A stretch of 64,000 bases of DNA from Flavobacteriales bacterium TMED123 (GCA_002170165.1 NHFY01000013.1:49194-113193); one strand, 5' to 3'; counted from the stretch's first letter, positions 34,201 through 44,037 are shown. The notes: generated by a model from the sequence alone, not told the origin. Translations and numbers: made by a program.

Positions 34201-35466
34201 ATGATGAAAAAATGGAAAGAAAGATTGGGTAAATTTTACAAGCTAGTATACTTTATTGTATTTACTTTATTTTGGACATTATTCGTTTATACAATTGGAG
34301 GCGAATGGCTTTATTTTATTCCACTATTTGTAGGCGATCATTTGTTTTGGCACACCTTTAATTATACTTTCTGGAAAAAAATACCGAAAAGAAAAAAGAA
34401 GAAAAAAAGCGAGCTCAGAAGTTGGTTTGACGCCATACTTTTTGCTGTAATTGCAGCAACTATTTTACGAACATTTCTTATTGAAGCTTACACCATTCCA
34501 ACTTCATCAATGGAGAAATCCTTATTAATTGGAGACTTTTTATTTGTAAGCAAAGTAGCTTACGGACCTAGAGTACCTATGACGCCACTTGCTTTTCCTC
34601 TTGTGCATCACACCATGCCAGTTATTGGGGGAAAATCCTATTCTGAAAAAATAAAACTCCCCTATTATAGAATGAAGGGATTAGGTAAAATTGAAAGAAA
34701 TGATTGTGTAGTATTTAATTGGCCAGCAGAAACCTTAGGAAGACCAATCGATAAAAAAGAAAACTACATCAAAAGATGTGTAGGGCTTCCTGGAGATGAA
34801 ATAGAAATCGTAAATGGACAATTAATGGTGAATGGTGCACCTCAAGAGGAGTTTGATGGAATGAAAAAGCAATGGCATTACAATGTGCAAACCAAGGGAA
34901 GCGGACTTAATCCTAAAATACTATTAGAAAAATACGATATTACTGAGGGTGGCTATGGTAGAAATCAGAATGAATATATGCTTACTCTAACCAATGAAAG
35001 TAGAGATGCAATCTCGACTTTCCCAAATGTAAAATCAGTAAATAGACGCATTAAGCCAGCAGAGAAATATGAGGAATATATTTATCCGCACAGTAGATAT
35101 TTTGCTTGGAATGAGGATAATTACGGCCCACTAACCATTCCAAAAGCTGGAGAAACAATCAATCTTACAAATGAAAATCTACCATTATATAAAGATATTA
35201 TTGATCGTTATGAAGATAATGAATTGGAAGTAGTGGGAGGTGAAATTCATATCAATAAAAAAGTAGCCACTAATTACACTTTCAAAATGAATTATTATTG
35301 GCTTATGGGCGATAATAGGCACAATTCTGCCGATAGTCGTTTTTGGGGATTTGTTCCTGAAAACCATGTAGTTGGAAAGGCGCTTTTTATATGGATGAGC
35401 TGGGATAAGAACGCAAAAGGACTGAAAAAAATAAGATGGAATCGTTTGTTTGATGGTATCAAATAA
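34201..35466 (+). CDS. lepB: Signal peptidase I
   Basis: LepB cleaves signal peptides at the outer face of the inner membrane. This is the long Bacteroidota form (421 residues). Two helices lie at about 13-30 and 35-52; a third, about 75-95 (WFDAILFAVIAATILRTFLI), precedes the catalytic domain. The serine lies in IPTSSMEKSLLIGD (about 99-112), and the lysine in NYIKRCVGLPGDE (about 190-202). A large insert follows before the final GDNRHNSADSRFWGFVP box. It probably shares a transcript with dapB and the WbqC-type gene, overlapping the latter by 14 bases. Confidence 0.94.
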   Translation: MMKKWKERLGKFYKLVYFIVFTLFWTLFVYTIGGEWLYFIPLFVGDHLFWHTFNYTFWKKIPKRKKKKKSELRSWFDAILFAVIAATILRTFLIEAYTIPTSSMEKSLLIGDFLFVSKVAYGPRVPMTPLAFPLVHHTMPVIGGKSYSEKIKLPYYRMKGLGKIERNDCVVFNWPAETLGRPIDKKENYIKRCVGLPGDEIEIVNGQLMVNGAPQEEFDGMKKQWHYNVQTKGSGLNPKILLEKYDITEGGYGRNQNEYMLTLTNESRDAISTFPNVKSVNRRIKPAEKYEEYIYPHSRYFAWNEDNYGPLTIPKAGETINLTNENLPLYKDIIDRYEDNELEVVGGEIHINKKVATNYTFKMNYYWLMGDNRHNSADSRFWGFVPENHVVGKALFIWMSWDKNAKGLKKIRWNRLFDGIK

Positions 35467-36073
35467 ACAACATCTTCTACCTTGTTCTTATTTAGCACCA
35501 ATAGGCTATTACGCCATTTTACTACAACATCCGAGCTGCATTATAGAGCAATACGATTTTTTTGTGAAACAAACCATTAGAAACAGATGCGCTATATTAG
35601 GAGCGAATGGAAAACTCATTTTAAGTATTCCTAAAAAAAGAAAGTCAAGCTCAAAAACTATTTTGAAGGAGATACAAATCTCCTATGATGCGCCATGGCA
35701 AAAACTACATTGGAAATCCATTACTTCTGCCTATCGCTCCTCTGCTTATTTTGAATATTATGAAGACTTATTTTTCCCATTATATCAGAAAAAGGAGAAA
35801 TTTTTAGTAGACTTTAACGTCAAACTGCAAAAAATTGTTTACAACTGCCTACAAACTGAAGATAACTCAATTCTAAGTACATCTTATCAAAATGAAACAG
35901 AAAAAATAGACTTAAGAAACGACTGTTTTGAATTACAACAATACGAAAAATACCAGCAAGTTTTTGAAGCAAGTTGCACCTTTATTCCTAACCTTTCCAT
36001 TATCGATTTATTGTTTAACCTTGGTCCTGAATCTGCAGACTATCTACTTAATATAAATCTATCCACTAAATAA
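35453..36073 (+). CDS. WbqC family protein
   Basis: The 206-residue protein matches the WbqC-like family (PF08889): CSYLAPIGYYAILLQHPSC near the N-terminus, EQYDFFVKQTIRNRC, and WQKLHWKSITSAYRSSAYFE near 82-101. WbqC is linked to O-antigen or glycan gene clusters in some bacteria, but the activity is unproven. ATG 35453 is preferred over the preceding TTG; it lies within the lepB end (14-base overlap). This lepB-WbqC pairing recurs in Bacteroidota. Confidence 0.87.
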   Translation: MVSNKQHLLPCSYLAPIGYYAILLQHPSCIIEQYDFFVKQTIRNRCAILGANGKLILSIPKKRKSSSKTILKEIQISYDAPWQKLHWKSITSAYRSSAYFEYYEDLFFPLYQKKEKFLVDFNVKLQKIVYNCLQTEDNSILSTSYQNETEKIDLRNDCFELQQYEKYQQVFEASCTFIPNLSIIDLLFNLGPESADYLLNINLSTK

Positions 36074-36087
36074 CTAACAACTATTCT

Positions 36088-36095
36088 TACTTTTG
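36088..36095 (+). promoter_or_regulatory. -7 element before the carboxyltransferase gene
   Basis: TACTTTTG matches TAnnTTTG and lies 14 bases before the ATG at 36110. Confidence 0.5.
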
Positions 36096-36109
36096 TAAAA
36101 AAATAGCAG

Positions 36110-37741
36110 ATGAGCAAACTAGAATTTAACAAGAATGATGATAAGATGAGACTACTCATCTCAGAAATGAGAAGAAGACATACGGAAGTTGCTCTTGGTG
36201 GCGGTAAAAAGAAGATAGAGAAGCAACATGCTAAAGGAAAACTTACTGCCAGAGAAAGAGTAGAGTACCTTAAGGATAAAGATGCTGAATTTTTAGAAAT
36301 TGCTGCGTTTGCGGGTTATGATATGTATCCAGAATATGGAGGATGTCCTTCTGCTGGAGTGGTTGCAGGTATTACCTATATAAAGGAGAGACAATGCATT
36401 GTAGTAGCGAATGATGCTACTGTAAAAGCGGGAGCTTGGTTTCCAATTACTGGAAAGAAAAATTTAAGATTGCAAGAAATTGCAATGGAAAACAGATTGC
36501 CAATTATTTATTTGGTGGACTCAGCTGGAGTATTTTTACCAATGCAAGATGAAATCTTTCCAGACAAAGAACATTTCGGAAGGATTTTTAGGAATAATGC
36601 TAAAATGAGTTCCATGGGTATTACTCAGATTTCTGCCGTTATGGGATCATGTGTTGCTGGAGGCGCGTACCTTCCTATTATGTCGGATGAAGCACTTATT
36701 GTAGACAAAACTGCTTCTATCTTTCTGGCGGGGAGTTACTTGGTAAAAGCTGCTATTGGAGAGAGTATTGATAACGAAACTTTGGGTGGTGCTACTACCC
36801 ATTGCGAAATTTCTGGTGTAACGGATTATAAAGCGAAAGACGATAAAGCTGCTTTGAATAAAATCCGATCGATAATGGATAAAATTGGAGAGTTTGAAAA
36901 AGCAGGATTCAACAGAAAGGAATCTCATCCTCCTAGGCAAAAAGAAAGAGAAATTTATGGAATTATTCCTAGAGACAGAGCAAGGCCTTACCAAATGAGA
37001 GAAATCATCAAAAGGTTAGTGGACAATTCCGAATTTGAAGAATATAAAAAAGGATACGGACAATCTATTGTATGTGGGTATGCCAGAGTAGATGGTTGGG
37101 CGGTAGGTATTGTTGCCAATCAGAGAGAGATGATTAAATCTAAAAAAGGAGAGTTACAATTTGGTGGAGTTATTTATTCAGATTCTGCAGATAAGGCCGC
37201 TCGTTTTATTGCTAATTGTAACCAAAAGAAAATCCCATTGGTGTTTTTACAAGATGTTACTGGTTTTATGGTAGGTTCTAGATCCGAACATGGTGGTATT
37301 ATTAAGGATGGCGCTAAAATGGTAAACGCTATGTCTAATTCTGTGGTTCCAAAGTTTACTATTATTATTGGTAATTCCTATGGTGCAGGTAATTATGCTA
37401 TGTGTGGGAAGGCCTACGACCCAAGATTAATTGTTGCTTGGCCAACTGCTAAATTAGCAGTTATGGGTGGAGAACAAGCTGCAAAAGTTTTATTACAGAT
37501 TGAAAAAGCATCCTTGAAAGCAAAAGGAGAAGAAATTGATGCAGATAAGGAAAAGAAATTATTAAAAAGCATTACAGATAAATACAGCAAGCAGACTTCT
37601 CCTTACTATGCAGCTTCTCGTATTTGGACAGATGCCATTATTGACCCATTAGACACGCGTAAAGTAATTTCTATGGGAATTGAAGCGGCAAATCACGCGC
37701 CTATTAACGAAAGTTATAATCCTGGAGTGATACAGAGTTAA
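36110..37741 (+). CDS. Acyl-CoA carboxylase beta subunit (methylcrotonyl-CoA carboxylase-like)
   Basis: This 543-residue biotin-dependent carboxyltransferase has both crotonase-fold halves. In the first, KGKLTARERVEYL (about 43-55), GAWFPITGKKNLRLQEIA (about 108-125) and VMGSCVAGGAYLPIMSDEA (about 179-197) are more like MCC beta than propionyl-CoA carboxylase. In the second, GNSYGAGNYAMCGKAYDPR and WPTAKLAVMGGEQAA (about 445-459) form the carboxybiotin side. The biotin carboxylase partner is not in the window. A role in leucine breakdown is therefore likely but not certain. Confidence 0.87.
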   Translation: MSKLEFNKNDDKMRLLISEMRRRHTEVALGGGKKKIEKQHAKGKLTARERVEYLKDKDAEFLEIAAFAGYDMYPEYGGCPSAGVVAGITYIKERQCIVVANDATVKAGAWFPITGKKNLRLQEIAMENRLPIIYLVDSAGVFLPMQDEIFPDKEHFGRIFRNNAKMSSMGITQISAVMGSCVAGGAYLPIMSDEALIVDKTASIFLAGSYLVKAAIGESIDNETLGGATTHCEISGVTDYKAKDDKAALNKIRSIMDKIGEFEKAGFNRKESHPPRQKEREIYGIIPRDRARPYQMREIIKRLVDNSEFEEYKKGYGQSIVCGYARVDGWAVGIVANQREMIKSKKGELQFGGVIYSDSADKAARFIANCNQKKIPLVFLQDVTGFMVGSRSEHGGIIKDGAKMVNAMSNSVVPKFTIIIGNSYGAGNYAMCGKAYDPRLIVAWPTAKLAVMGGEQAAKVLLQIEKASLKAKGEEIDADKEKKLLKSITDKYSKQTSPYYAASRIWTDAIIDPLDTRKVISMGIEAANHAPINESYNPGVIQS

Positions 37742-37783
37742 AAATGAATCCATTTCCTATCTTTACAAACTTAATACAAAATT

Positions 37784-39727
37784 ATGATTAACATCACTCT
37801 TCCAGATGGAAGTATAAAACAGGTAGAGAGTGGAACTTCAGCTATGGATATTGCTATGGGTATTTCTGAAGGTTTAGCACGAAATGTGTTATCTGCTAGT
37901 GTAAACGGAGAAGTTTGGGACGCTAATCGTCCTATCACAACCAATTCTATACTTACCCTACATACTTTTAACGATAAAGAGGGGAAAGCTACTTTCTGGC
38001 ATTCTTCTGCACACATTATGGCAGAAGCCCTAGAGGATTTATATCCTGGTGTAAAACTAGGTATTGGTCCTGCAGTAGACAATGGTTTTTATTATGATGT
38101 AGATTTAGGAGATCGCCTGCTGTCTGCAGATGAATTACCTAGGATTGAAAAGAAAATGAAGGAGTTAGCAGCTCAAAAAGTTTCTTTTGAGCGTAAAGAT
38201 ATTGCTAAAGCAGATGCCATTCAGTACTTCACCGATAAGGGAGATGAATATAAGTTAGAGATTCTGAAAGACTTAGAAGATGGGAACATCACTTTTTACA
38301 CCCAAGGTAACTTTACTGATTTGTGTAGAGGTCCACATATTCCTTCTTCCGCAAAAATTAAAGCAATTAAATTACTAAATATTGCAGGTGCTTATTGGAG
38401 AGGAAATGAAAATCGTAAGCAACTTACGCGTATTTATGGGGTATCGTTCCCAAAACAAAAAGAATTAACTGCTCACTTGGAGATGTTAGAGGAAGCCAAA
38501 AAACGCGACCACCGAAAACTAGGTAAGGAGATGGAATTATTTACCTTCTCTCAAAAGGTGGGGCAAGGATTACCTTTATGGTTACCTAAAGGAGCGCAAC
38601 TCAGAGACAAATTGGAAAGTTTCCTTAAAAAAGCACAGACTCAAGCAGGTTATTTACCTGTAGTAACTCCACATATTGGCAACAAAGATTTGTATGTATG
38701 TTCAGGTCATTACGATAAATATGGCGAGGATTCTTTCCAACCTATCAAAACTCCTAATAAGGGAGAGGAATTTTTCCTAAAACCTATGAACTGCCCGCAC
38801 CATTGCGAGATTTACAAGTCCAAGCAATATTCTTATCGTGACTTACCTATTCGTTTTGCAGAATTTGGTACAGTTTATAGATACGAGCAATCTGGAGAAT
38901 TACACGGTCTTACTCGTGTTAGAGGATTTACTCAGGATGATGCGCACCTTTTTGTGCGTCCTGATCAGGTGAAACAAGAATTCATCAATGTTATTGACTT
39001 GGTATTGTATGTATTTAATGCACTTGGTTTTGAAGATTTTAAAGCGCAAGTTTCTTTACGAGATCCTGAAAATAAAGCCAAATACATAGGTTCGGATGAA
39101 AATTGGGACAAAGCAGAAGCTGCAATTATAGAAGCGGCAGATGAAAAAAGACTAGATACAGTAGTAGAATATGGTGAAGCGGCCTTCTATGGCCCTAAAC
39201 TAGATTTTATGGTTAAGGACGCGCTGGGAAGAGAGTGGCAATTAGGAACAATTCAGGTAGATTATAGCCTTCCTGAGCGTTTTGAACTAGAGTACACTGG
39301 TGCAGATAATCAAAAATACAGGCCTGTAATGATTCACAGAGCGCCTTTCGGTTCTATGGAACGCTTTGTGGCTATTCTTATCGAGCATTGTGGCGGAAAC
39401 TTCCCACTTTGGCTAGCACCTGATCAGTTTATCATTTTGCCTATTAGTGAGAAATATCACGAATATGCAGAAAAAGTATCTAAATTATTAAAAAATTACG
39501 ATATTTGCGGCCCTATTGACAGCAGGGCTGAAACTACTGGTAGAAAGATTAGAGATGCCGAAGTTTCAAAAATTCCTTACATCATAATTGTAGGAGAAAA
39601 AGAAGAAAAACAAGAGCAAATTGCTGTTAGAAAACATGGAAGAGAAGATTTAGGAAGCATGTCAATTGAGAAGTTTAAAAATTTAATAAAAGCAGAAATA
39701 GATAATTTAATTACTTTTAATAACTAA
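37784..39727 (+). CDS. thrS: Threonyl-tRNA synthetase
   Basis: ThrRS (647 residues) has all standard parts: TGS domain (residues 1-62), editing domain with [11 protein letters not shown] (about 74-84), and a class II core with motif 2-type [20 protein letters not shown] (about 366-385) and motif 3 [11 protein letters not shown] (about 522-532). [10 protein letters not shown] carries a zinc ligand. The C-terminal anticodon-binding domain is complete. It starts the conserved thrS-infC-rpmI-rplT cluster and lies 42 bases after the carboxylase gene. Confidence 0.97.
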   Translation: MINITLPDGSIKQVESGTSAMDIAMGISEGLARNVLSASVNGEVWDANRPITTNSILTLHTFNDKEGKATFWHSSAHIMAEALEDLYPGVKLGIGPAVDNGFYYDVDLGDRLLSADELPRIEKKMKELAAQKVSFERKDIAKADAIQYFTDKGDEYKLEILKDLEDGNITFYTQGNFTDLCRGPHIPSSAKIKAIKLLNIAGAYWRGNENRKQLTRIYGVSFPKQKELTAHLEMLEEAKKRDHRKLGKEMELFTFSQKVGQGLPLWLPKGAQLRDKLESFLKKAQTQAGYLPVVTPHIGNKDLYVCSGHYDKYGEDSFQPIKTPNKGEEFFLKPMNCPHHCEIYKSKQYSYRDLPIRFAEFGTVYRYEQSGELHGLTRVRGFTQDDAHLFVRPDQVKQEFINVIDLVLYVFNALGFEDFKAQVSLRDPENKAKYIGSDENWDKAEAAIIEAADEKRLDTVVEYGEAAFYGPKLDFMVKDALGREWQLGTIQVDYSLPERFELEYTGADNQKYRPVMIHRAPFGSMERFVAILIEHCGGNFPLWLAPDQFIILPISEKYHEYAEKVSKLLKNYDICGPIDSRAETTGRKIRDAEVSKIPYIIIVGEKEEKQEQIAVRKHGREDLGSMSIEKFKNLIKAEIDNLITFNN

Positions 39728-39739
39728 AAACAGTAAAAG

Positions 39740-40279
39740 ATCGCAAAAAGAAATTTTAGAAAAAGGGAAAGTAAACCACAACACAGAATAGGTAAGGAAA
39801 TTACAGCAGCGTTTGTAAGAATGGTAGGAGATGAAGTTGAAGCAAAAATTGTCCCTTTAGATGAAGCTTTAAAATCAGCAAATCGTTTAGGATTGGATTT
39901 AGTTGAAATTTCACCAAATGCTGAACCGCCAGTTTGTAAAGTAATTGATTATAAAAAGTTTATTTACGACCAAAAGAAGAAGCAAAAAGCGATAAAAAGT
40001 AAAGCGCAAAAGGTTGTAATAAAAGAGTTAAGATTTGGACCGAATACAGGAGAGCACGATTTTAATTTTAAATTAAAACATGCCGAAAAGTTTTTACAAG
40101 ATGGAGCAAAAGTAAAAGCATTTGTATTTTTTAGAGGAAGAACGATTATTTTTAAAGAGCAAGGGGAAATCTTACTATTAAAATTGGCTCAGGCATTAGA
40201 AAAATTTGGAGTTGTTGAAAGTATGCCAAAGCTTGAAGGAAAAAGAATGATAATGTTAATAGCACCAAAAAAGAAATAA
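39740..40279 (+). CDS. infC: Translation initiation factor IF-3, with ATC start codon
   Basis: IF-3 checks start codons on the 30S subunit. The frame reads open from just after TAA at 39734-39736, and family-conserved sequence extends back well beyond the first ATG (39821). Residues [20 protein letters not shown] lie upstream of it and match the usual N-terminal segment before 'RIN-I'. The only plausible initiator there is ATC at 39740. Rare AUU/AUC/AUA starts are the known hallmark of infC, letting IF-3 repress its own translation. The protein is then 179 residues, a normal length. Both domains are seen: [20 protein letters not shown], and later [14 protein letters not shown]. Confidence 0.93.
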   Translation: MAKRNFRKRESKPQHRIGKEITAAFVRMVGDEVEAKIVPLDEALKSANRLGLDLVEISPNAEPPVCKVIDYKKFIYDQKKKQKAIKSKAQKVVIKELRFGPNTGEHDFNFKLKHAEKFLQDGAKVKAFVFFRGRTIIFKEQGEILLLKLAQALEKFGVVESMPKLEGKRMIMLIAPKKK

Positions 40280-40288
40280 AATAGAATT

Positions 40289-40483
40289 ATGCCAAAAATG
40301 AAAACAAAAGCTGGAGCAAAAAAAAGGTTTAAGGTAACTGGCTCTGGCAAATTGAAAAGAAAGCATGCTTTTAAATCTCACATCTTAACAAAGAAAGAGA
40401 CAAAGCAAAAAAGAAACCTTACAAAGTCAGGCTTAGTACACAAATCAGACGAGAAGAGTGTGAAGCAGCAACTTTGTATGTAA
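40289..40483 (+). CDS. rpmI: Ribosomal protein bL35
   Basis: bL35 (64 residues) is a small basic 50S protein. [20 protein letters not shown] and the [11 protein letters not shown] motif are diagnostic, as is the Lys/Arg-rich composition. It lies 9 bases after infC and 82 bases before rplT. The C-terminus ([14 protein letters not shown]) is normal for Bacteroidota. Confidence 0.97.
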   Translation: MPKMKTKAGAKKRFKVTGSGKLKRKHAFKSHILTKKETKQKRNLTKSGLVHKSDEKSVKQQLCM

Positions 40484-40521
40484 TTAAATTAGGTAACTAA
40501 CCAGGGATTTAGCCAAAAAAG

Positions 40522-40540
40522 GGCTTTAATAGTTAAAGCC
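40522..40540 (+). other. Hairpin between rpmI and rplT, possible translational control site
   Basis: GGCTTTAA (40522-40529) pairs perfectly with TTAAAGCC (40533-40540) around a 3-base loop, 25 bases before the rplT ATG. An alternative weaker pairing is possible between AGCC (40511-40514) and GGCT (40522-40525). No T run follows, so it is not a terminator. bL20 represses its own operon by binding mRNA structure in other bacteria; that this hairpin does so here is inference. Confidence 0.4.
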
Positions 40541-40565
40541 GCTAACTACCAAAAACAAAAAGAAA

Positions 40566-40910
40566 ATGCCAAGATCAGTAAATTCAGTAGCTGCAAAAGC
40601 TAGAAGAAAAAAGGTCCTAAAAGCCGCCAAAGGTTACTTTGGAAGAAGAAAAAATGTACATACTGTTGCAAAAAATGCAGTTGAAAAAGCAATGCAGTAT
40701 GCATACAGAGACAGAAAAAACAAAAAAAGAACTTTCCGCTCACTTTGGATTCAAAGAATTAATGCAGGAACAAGACAATATGGAATGTCTTATTCGCAAT
40801 TTATGGGAAAAATTCATGCAAATGGAATTGAGCTAAACAGAAAAGTGTTAGCTGATTTAGCTATGAATAATCAAGAAGCTTTTAAAGCAATAGTTGATAA
40901 AGTAAAATAA
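40566..40910 (+). CDS. rplT: Ribosomal protein bL20
   Basis: bL20 (114 residues) is an early 50S assembly protein with a long basic N-terminal helix ([20 protein letters not shown], about 12-31) and a globular C-terminal domain ([20 protein letters not shown]). bL20 often also represses its own operon. It ends the thrS-infC-rpmI-rplT cluster and is followed by a terminator hairpin. Confidence 0.97.
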   Translation: MPRSVNSVAAKARRKKVLKAAKGYFGRRKNVHTVAKNAVEKAMQYAYRDRKNKKRTFRSLWIQRINAGTRQYGMSYSQFMGKIHANGIELNRKVLADLAMNNQEAFKAIVDKVK

Positions 40911-40932
40911 ATATTTTTTGTTGCTAAATTAG

Positions 40933-40958
40933 AAGGAGAACAATTGTTCGCCTTTTTT
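40933..40958 (+). terminator. Rho-independent terminator after rplT
   Basis: A 9-bp stem with one A-G mismatch (40933-40941 with 40946-40954), AATT loop, then a T run up to 40958. Its T run reaches the stop codon of the convergent TPR gene. Confidence 0.75.
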
Positions 40959-41979
40959 ATTGCTTAATTTGTTGGTTTCTTAAAAGTAAGGCATTAAGCG
41001 CATCTTTTGCGTTTTGGTAGTTTGGATTGATTGATAATGCCTTTCTGTAATCCAATTCTGCACGATACACATCTCCAAGTGTCTCATAGCAATGTCCTCT
41101 TGAATAGTAGGCCTCATGAAAGTCCAGATTAAAAGAGATAGCATTTGCAAAATCATTCACAGCAACATCATACAACCCTAATTTGATATGAACAAATCCT
41201 AAATTGTAATAACCATCTGAAAAAGTGGGGTAAATCTGTACGAGATTAGTATATGATTTTATTGCCTCATTCCAATTTTCTGTATCTTGATAAAACTTTC
41301 CTAAATTGTAAAGTGCCAATTTATTATTCGGATTAATCTTTAAAGTATTTTTATAGTAAAGTACAGCTGTAGTATCTTCTTTCTTCTGATAAATAAGTCC
41401 TAACTGCACATAAGCATCTTCTTGTAAAGGATCAATATCAACTGCATTATGAAAAAACTGAATAGCTTTATCTTCTTCCTGCAATGAAGCATAAATATAT
41501 CCTTTCAGAAGATGTGCTTTTGCCGTATTATACTCTAATTCAATGACTTTATTTAAAGAGGCAATAGCTTCTTTTACTTCTCCAAAAGCAAGATGCAACT
41601 CTCCTTTTAGCACCAATGCTGGAATAAAATCAGTCTGAATATTTAATACTTCTTTTAAGTGGAATTTTGCCTGTTCTGGATAAGATTGTTTTGTTCTATC
41701 CATTTTTGCGATTTCATAATACAAAAAAGCCGTTTGATAATGATAATTGCTATTAGCAGAATTTAAATTAACACACTGCTTATAATCCATGAGTGCCGAT
41801 TCTAAATTATCATTATTTAGAAAATATATGGCTCTTTTCTCCAAATAATCAGTGTTTTGTGGGCTTTTTGAGATAGACTCCGACAAAAGAGCCAATTCTG
41901 ATTTTGCCTTTTCAACATTTACTTGCTTAGGTTGAGTACATGAGAAAAGCAGGGCTGTAATTATGAAAAATAACCTCAT
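40957..41979 (-). CDS. TPR-repeat lipoprotein
   Basis: This 340-residue protein starts with a lipoprotein signal (MRLFFIITALLFSC, cysteine at 14) followed by at least eight tetratricopeptide repeats. The repeats have typical spacing, for example LYNLGKFYQDTENWNEAIKS, and GYYNLGFVHIKLGLYDVAVN. Such proteins are scaffolds; the partner is unknown. It lies 16 bases after recA on the same strand, so may be co-transcribed with it. Confidence 0.85.
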   Translation of the reverse strand: MRLFFIITALLFSCTQPKQVNVEKAKSELALLSESISKSPQNTDYLEKRAIYFLNNDNLESALMDYKQCVNLNSANSNYHYQTAFLYYEIAKMDRTKQSYPEQAKFHLKEVLNIQTDFIPALVLKGELHLAFGEVKEAIASLNKVIELEYNTAKAHLLKGYIYASLQEEDKAIQFFHNAVDIDPLQEDAYVQLGLIYQKKEDTTAVLYYKNTLKINPNNKLALYNLGKFYQDTENWNEAIKSYTNLVQIYPTFSDGYYNLGFVHIKLGLYDVAVNDFANAISFNLDFHEAYYSRGHCYETLGDVYRAELDYRKALSINPNYQNAKDALNALLLRNQQIKQ

Positions 41980-41995
41980 TGCAGAAAAAGATGAG

Positions 41996-42991
41996 CTAAG
42001 CTAATTGATCAAATATTTTTGTTTCAATTTCTTCAGAAAGTTCCGGATTATCTTCTAGCATTAGTTTTACAGCATCACGTCCTTGCCCTAATTTTGTATC
42101 ATTATAAGAGAACCAAGAGCCACTCTTGTTGATAATTTCATGATCTACTGCTAAATCTAAAATTTCCCCAGAACGGGAAACCCCTTTTCCAAACATAATA
42201 TCAAACTCAGCCATTCTGAAAGGTGGCGCTACTTTGTTCTTCACTACCTTGACTCTTGTTCTGTTTCCAATTACACCATCTGCATCCTTTATAGCACCAA
42301 TTCTTCTAATATCCAATCGAACTGAGGCATAAAACTTGAGCGCATTTCCACCAGTAGTGGTTTCAGGATTTCCAAACATTACGCCTATTTTCATTCTCAG
42401 TTGATTGATAAACATACAAGTACATCCTGTTTTACTGATAGTAGCAGTAAGTTTCCGTAATGCTTGAGACATCAAACGAGCATGCAGCCCCATTTTAGAG
42501 TCTCCCATCTCCCCTTCAATCTCGGATTTTGGGGTAAGTGCTGCAACAGAATCAATCACGACCAAATCAACAGCGCCAGAGCTTATTAAATGATCAGCAA
42601 CTTCCAATGCTTGTTCTCCATTATCAGGCTGAGAAATAAGTAGATTATCAACATCAACACCTAAACTAGCAGCATAAGAAGAGTCAAATGCATGTTCGGC
42701 ATCAATGAATGCGGCTATTCCACCTTGTTTTTGTACTTGCGCAATGGCATGAATAGTCAATGTTGTTTTTCCAGAAGACTCTGGACCATAAATTTCAATT
42801 ACTCTTCCTCTAGGGTAGCCCCCCACTCCTAATGCTAAATCAACGCCAATCGAGCCAGAAGGTATAGCATCTATTTTCTCATCTACTTTATCCCCTAACT
42901 TCATTACCACTCCTTTTCCGTACGACTTTTCTAATTTGCCTAACGTAATTTCAAGCGCTTTTAATTTTGCGTCTTTTTCTTTGTTTGCCAT
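41996..42991 (-). CDS. recA: Recombinase RecA
   Basis: RecA (331 residues) forms filaments on single-stranded DNA. Walker A GPESSGKT (69-76), [10 protein letters not shown] (about 94-103), [15 protein letters not shown] (Walker B, about 142-156), and the DNA-binding loops with [20 protein letters not shown]. The C-terminal acidic tail is short. Start ATG 42991 fits homologues. No LexA-like SOS box could be recognised, in keeping with uncertain SOS control in this phylum. The 80-base upstream gap to nth is AT-rich. Confidence 0.97.
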   Translation of the reverse strand: MANKEKDAKLKALEITLGKLEKSYGKGVVMKLGDKVDEKIDAIPSGSIGVDLALGVGGYPRGRVIEIYGPESSGKTTLTIHAIAQVQKQGGIAAFIDAEHAFDSSYAASLGVDVDNLLISQPDNGEQALEVADHLISSGAVDLVVIDSVAALTPKSEIEGEMGDSKMGLHARLMSQALRKLTATISKTGCTCMFINQLRMKIGVMFGNPETTTGGNALKFYASVRLDIRRIGAIKDADGVIGNRTRVKVVKNKVAPPFRMAEFDIMFGKGVSRSGEILDLAVDHEIINKSGSWFSYNDTKLGQGRDAVKLMLEDNPELSEEIETKIFDQLA

Positions 42992-43072
42992 TGCTTTTTG
43001 ATTTTATACAAAAAAGCGAAATATTACTACAATAAAAAAATAATCGTCTGGCTATTTTTCAACAGCTTATTT

Positions 43073-43702
43073 TTACTGAAAATATTTGCAAATATTGGTA
43101 ATACCACAATCCTCACATGCTGGTCTTCTTGCCTTACACACATATCTTCCATGCAATATAAGCCAATGATGGGCTATGTTTAATTTTTCCTTTGGGAATA
43201 ATTTGAGTAATTGTAATTCAGCTTGTAAAGGATTTTTTGCTTTTGTTGTTAGCCCAATGCGTTCCGAAACACGAAAAACATGTGTATCTACTGGCATAGC
43301 AGGAATATCAAAAAAAACAGAACCAATCACATTAGCAGTTTTTCTTCCAACTCCTGCTAAAGTTTGTAAATCATCTAAGTTATCTGGAATCTCCCCATTA
43401 AAATTAATCATAAGTTGCTTTGCCATTTTTGATAAATGCTTTGCTTTGTTTCTTGGATAAGAACAAGACCTTATCAACTCAAAGATAGCATCTACTGATG
43501 CTTCTGACATCACCTCAGCATTGGGTATTTCTTCAAAAAGCTTTTTTGTAATGATATTGACTCTTTTATCGGTACATTGTGCGGAAAGGATAACTGCAAC
43601 AGTAAGCTCAAATGCATTCGAATAATGCAGCTCAGTTTTTGCCTCTGGCATATTTGTTGAGAAATGTGCTATAAACTGCTTTACCCTTTGCTGCTTTTTC
43701 AT
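43073..43702 (-). CDS. nth: Endonuclease III
   Basis: Nth (209 residues) is a bifunctional glycosylase/lyase removing oxidised pyrimidines. The helix-hairpin-helix LAGVGRKTANVIGS (about 111-124) has the catalytic Lys, and DTHVFRVSERIG (about 135-146) has the catalytic Asp. The C-terminal [4Fe-4S] loop has C-x6-C-x2-C-x5-C (CKARRPACEDCGITNIC). Length is normal. It lies upstream of recA on the minus strand, with an 80-base gap. Confidence 0.96.
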   Translation of the reverse strand: MKKQQRVKQFIAHFSTNMPEAKTELHYSNAFELTVAVILSAQCTDKRVNIITKKLFEEIPNAEVMSEASVDAIFELIRSCSYPRNKAKHLSKMAKQLMINFNGEIPDNLDDLQTLAGVGRKTANVIGSVFFDIPAMPVDTHVFRVSERIGLTTKAKNPLQAELQLLKLFPKEKLNIAHHWLILHGRYVCKARRPACEDCGITNICKYFQ

Positions 43703-43720
43703 CTTGCTAAGCTATAAAAT

Positions 43721-43753
43721 AAAAAGAGTCAAGCAAATTGCTCGACTCTTTTT
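43721..43753. terminator. Strong hairpin terminator, usable in both directions
   Basis: AAAAAGAGTC (43721-43730) pairs with GACTCTTTTT (43744-43753); the interior AGCA/TGCT (43732-43735 with 43739-43742) extends the stem after one mismatch. T runs flank both sides. It ends transcription from the small minus-strand gene at 43769-43966, and separates that unit from nth. Confidence 0.85.
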
Positions 43754-43768
43754 GCTAACCAAAACCAC

Positions 43769-43966
43769 TTAGTTTAGCACTAATAAAACCTTATTGATTG
43801 ATTTGGTTTTATGGCATTTAACCGATTTAGCATACGCTATAATGTTTGCAATTGTTTCGTTTTTTGGTAACAGATTGCTTTCAGTATTTATAGATTTTTT
43901 TGTGTCAACCGATTGATTTAAAGCTAATTGGTCTAAGGCTTTTAAAAGAGTAAAGTTGTTTTTCAT
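43769..43966 (-). CDS. Small conserved-looking protein of unknown function
   Basis: A 65-residue ORF lies between the ECF sigma gene and a strong terminator 15 bases after its stop, an arrangement that favours a real gene. It starts MKNNFTLLKALDQLALNQSV. The middle has a possible amphipathic helix (NETIANIIAYAKSVK), followed by a basic Cys/His-containing end (KCHKTKSINKVLLVLN). No signal peptide or membrane helix is evident. It follows the sigma gene by 71 bases on the same strand. A 5-bp inverted repeat (GTATG/CATAC, 43977-43990) lies just before its start. Confidence 0.6.
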   Translation of the reverse strand: MKNNFTLLKALDQLALNQSVDTKKSINTESNLLPKNETIANIIAYAKSVKCHKTKSINKVLLVLN

Positions 43967-44037
43967 ATATATAAAGTATGGTTATCATACATTAATAAAC
44001 GAAAAACAACTTTTATTATTATTTAGAAATGTGTTTT

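Noticed and set aside
43977..43990. GTATG/CATAC inverted repeat as a terminator
   Set aside because: The stem is only 5 bp and no T run follows on either strand; kept only as a possible operator note.
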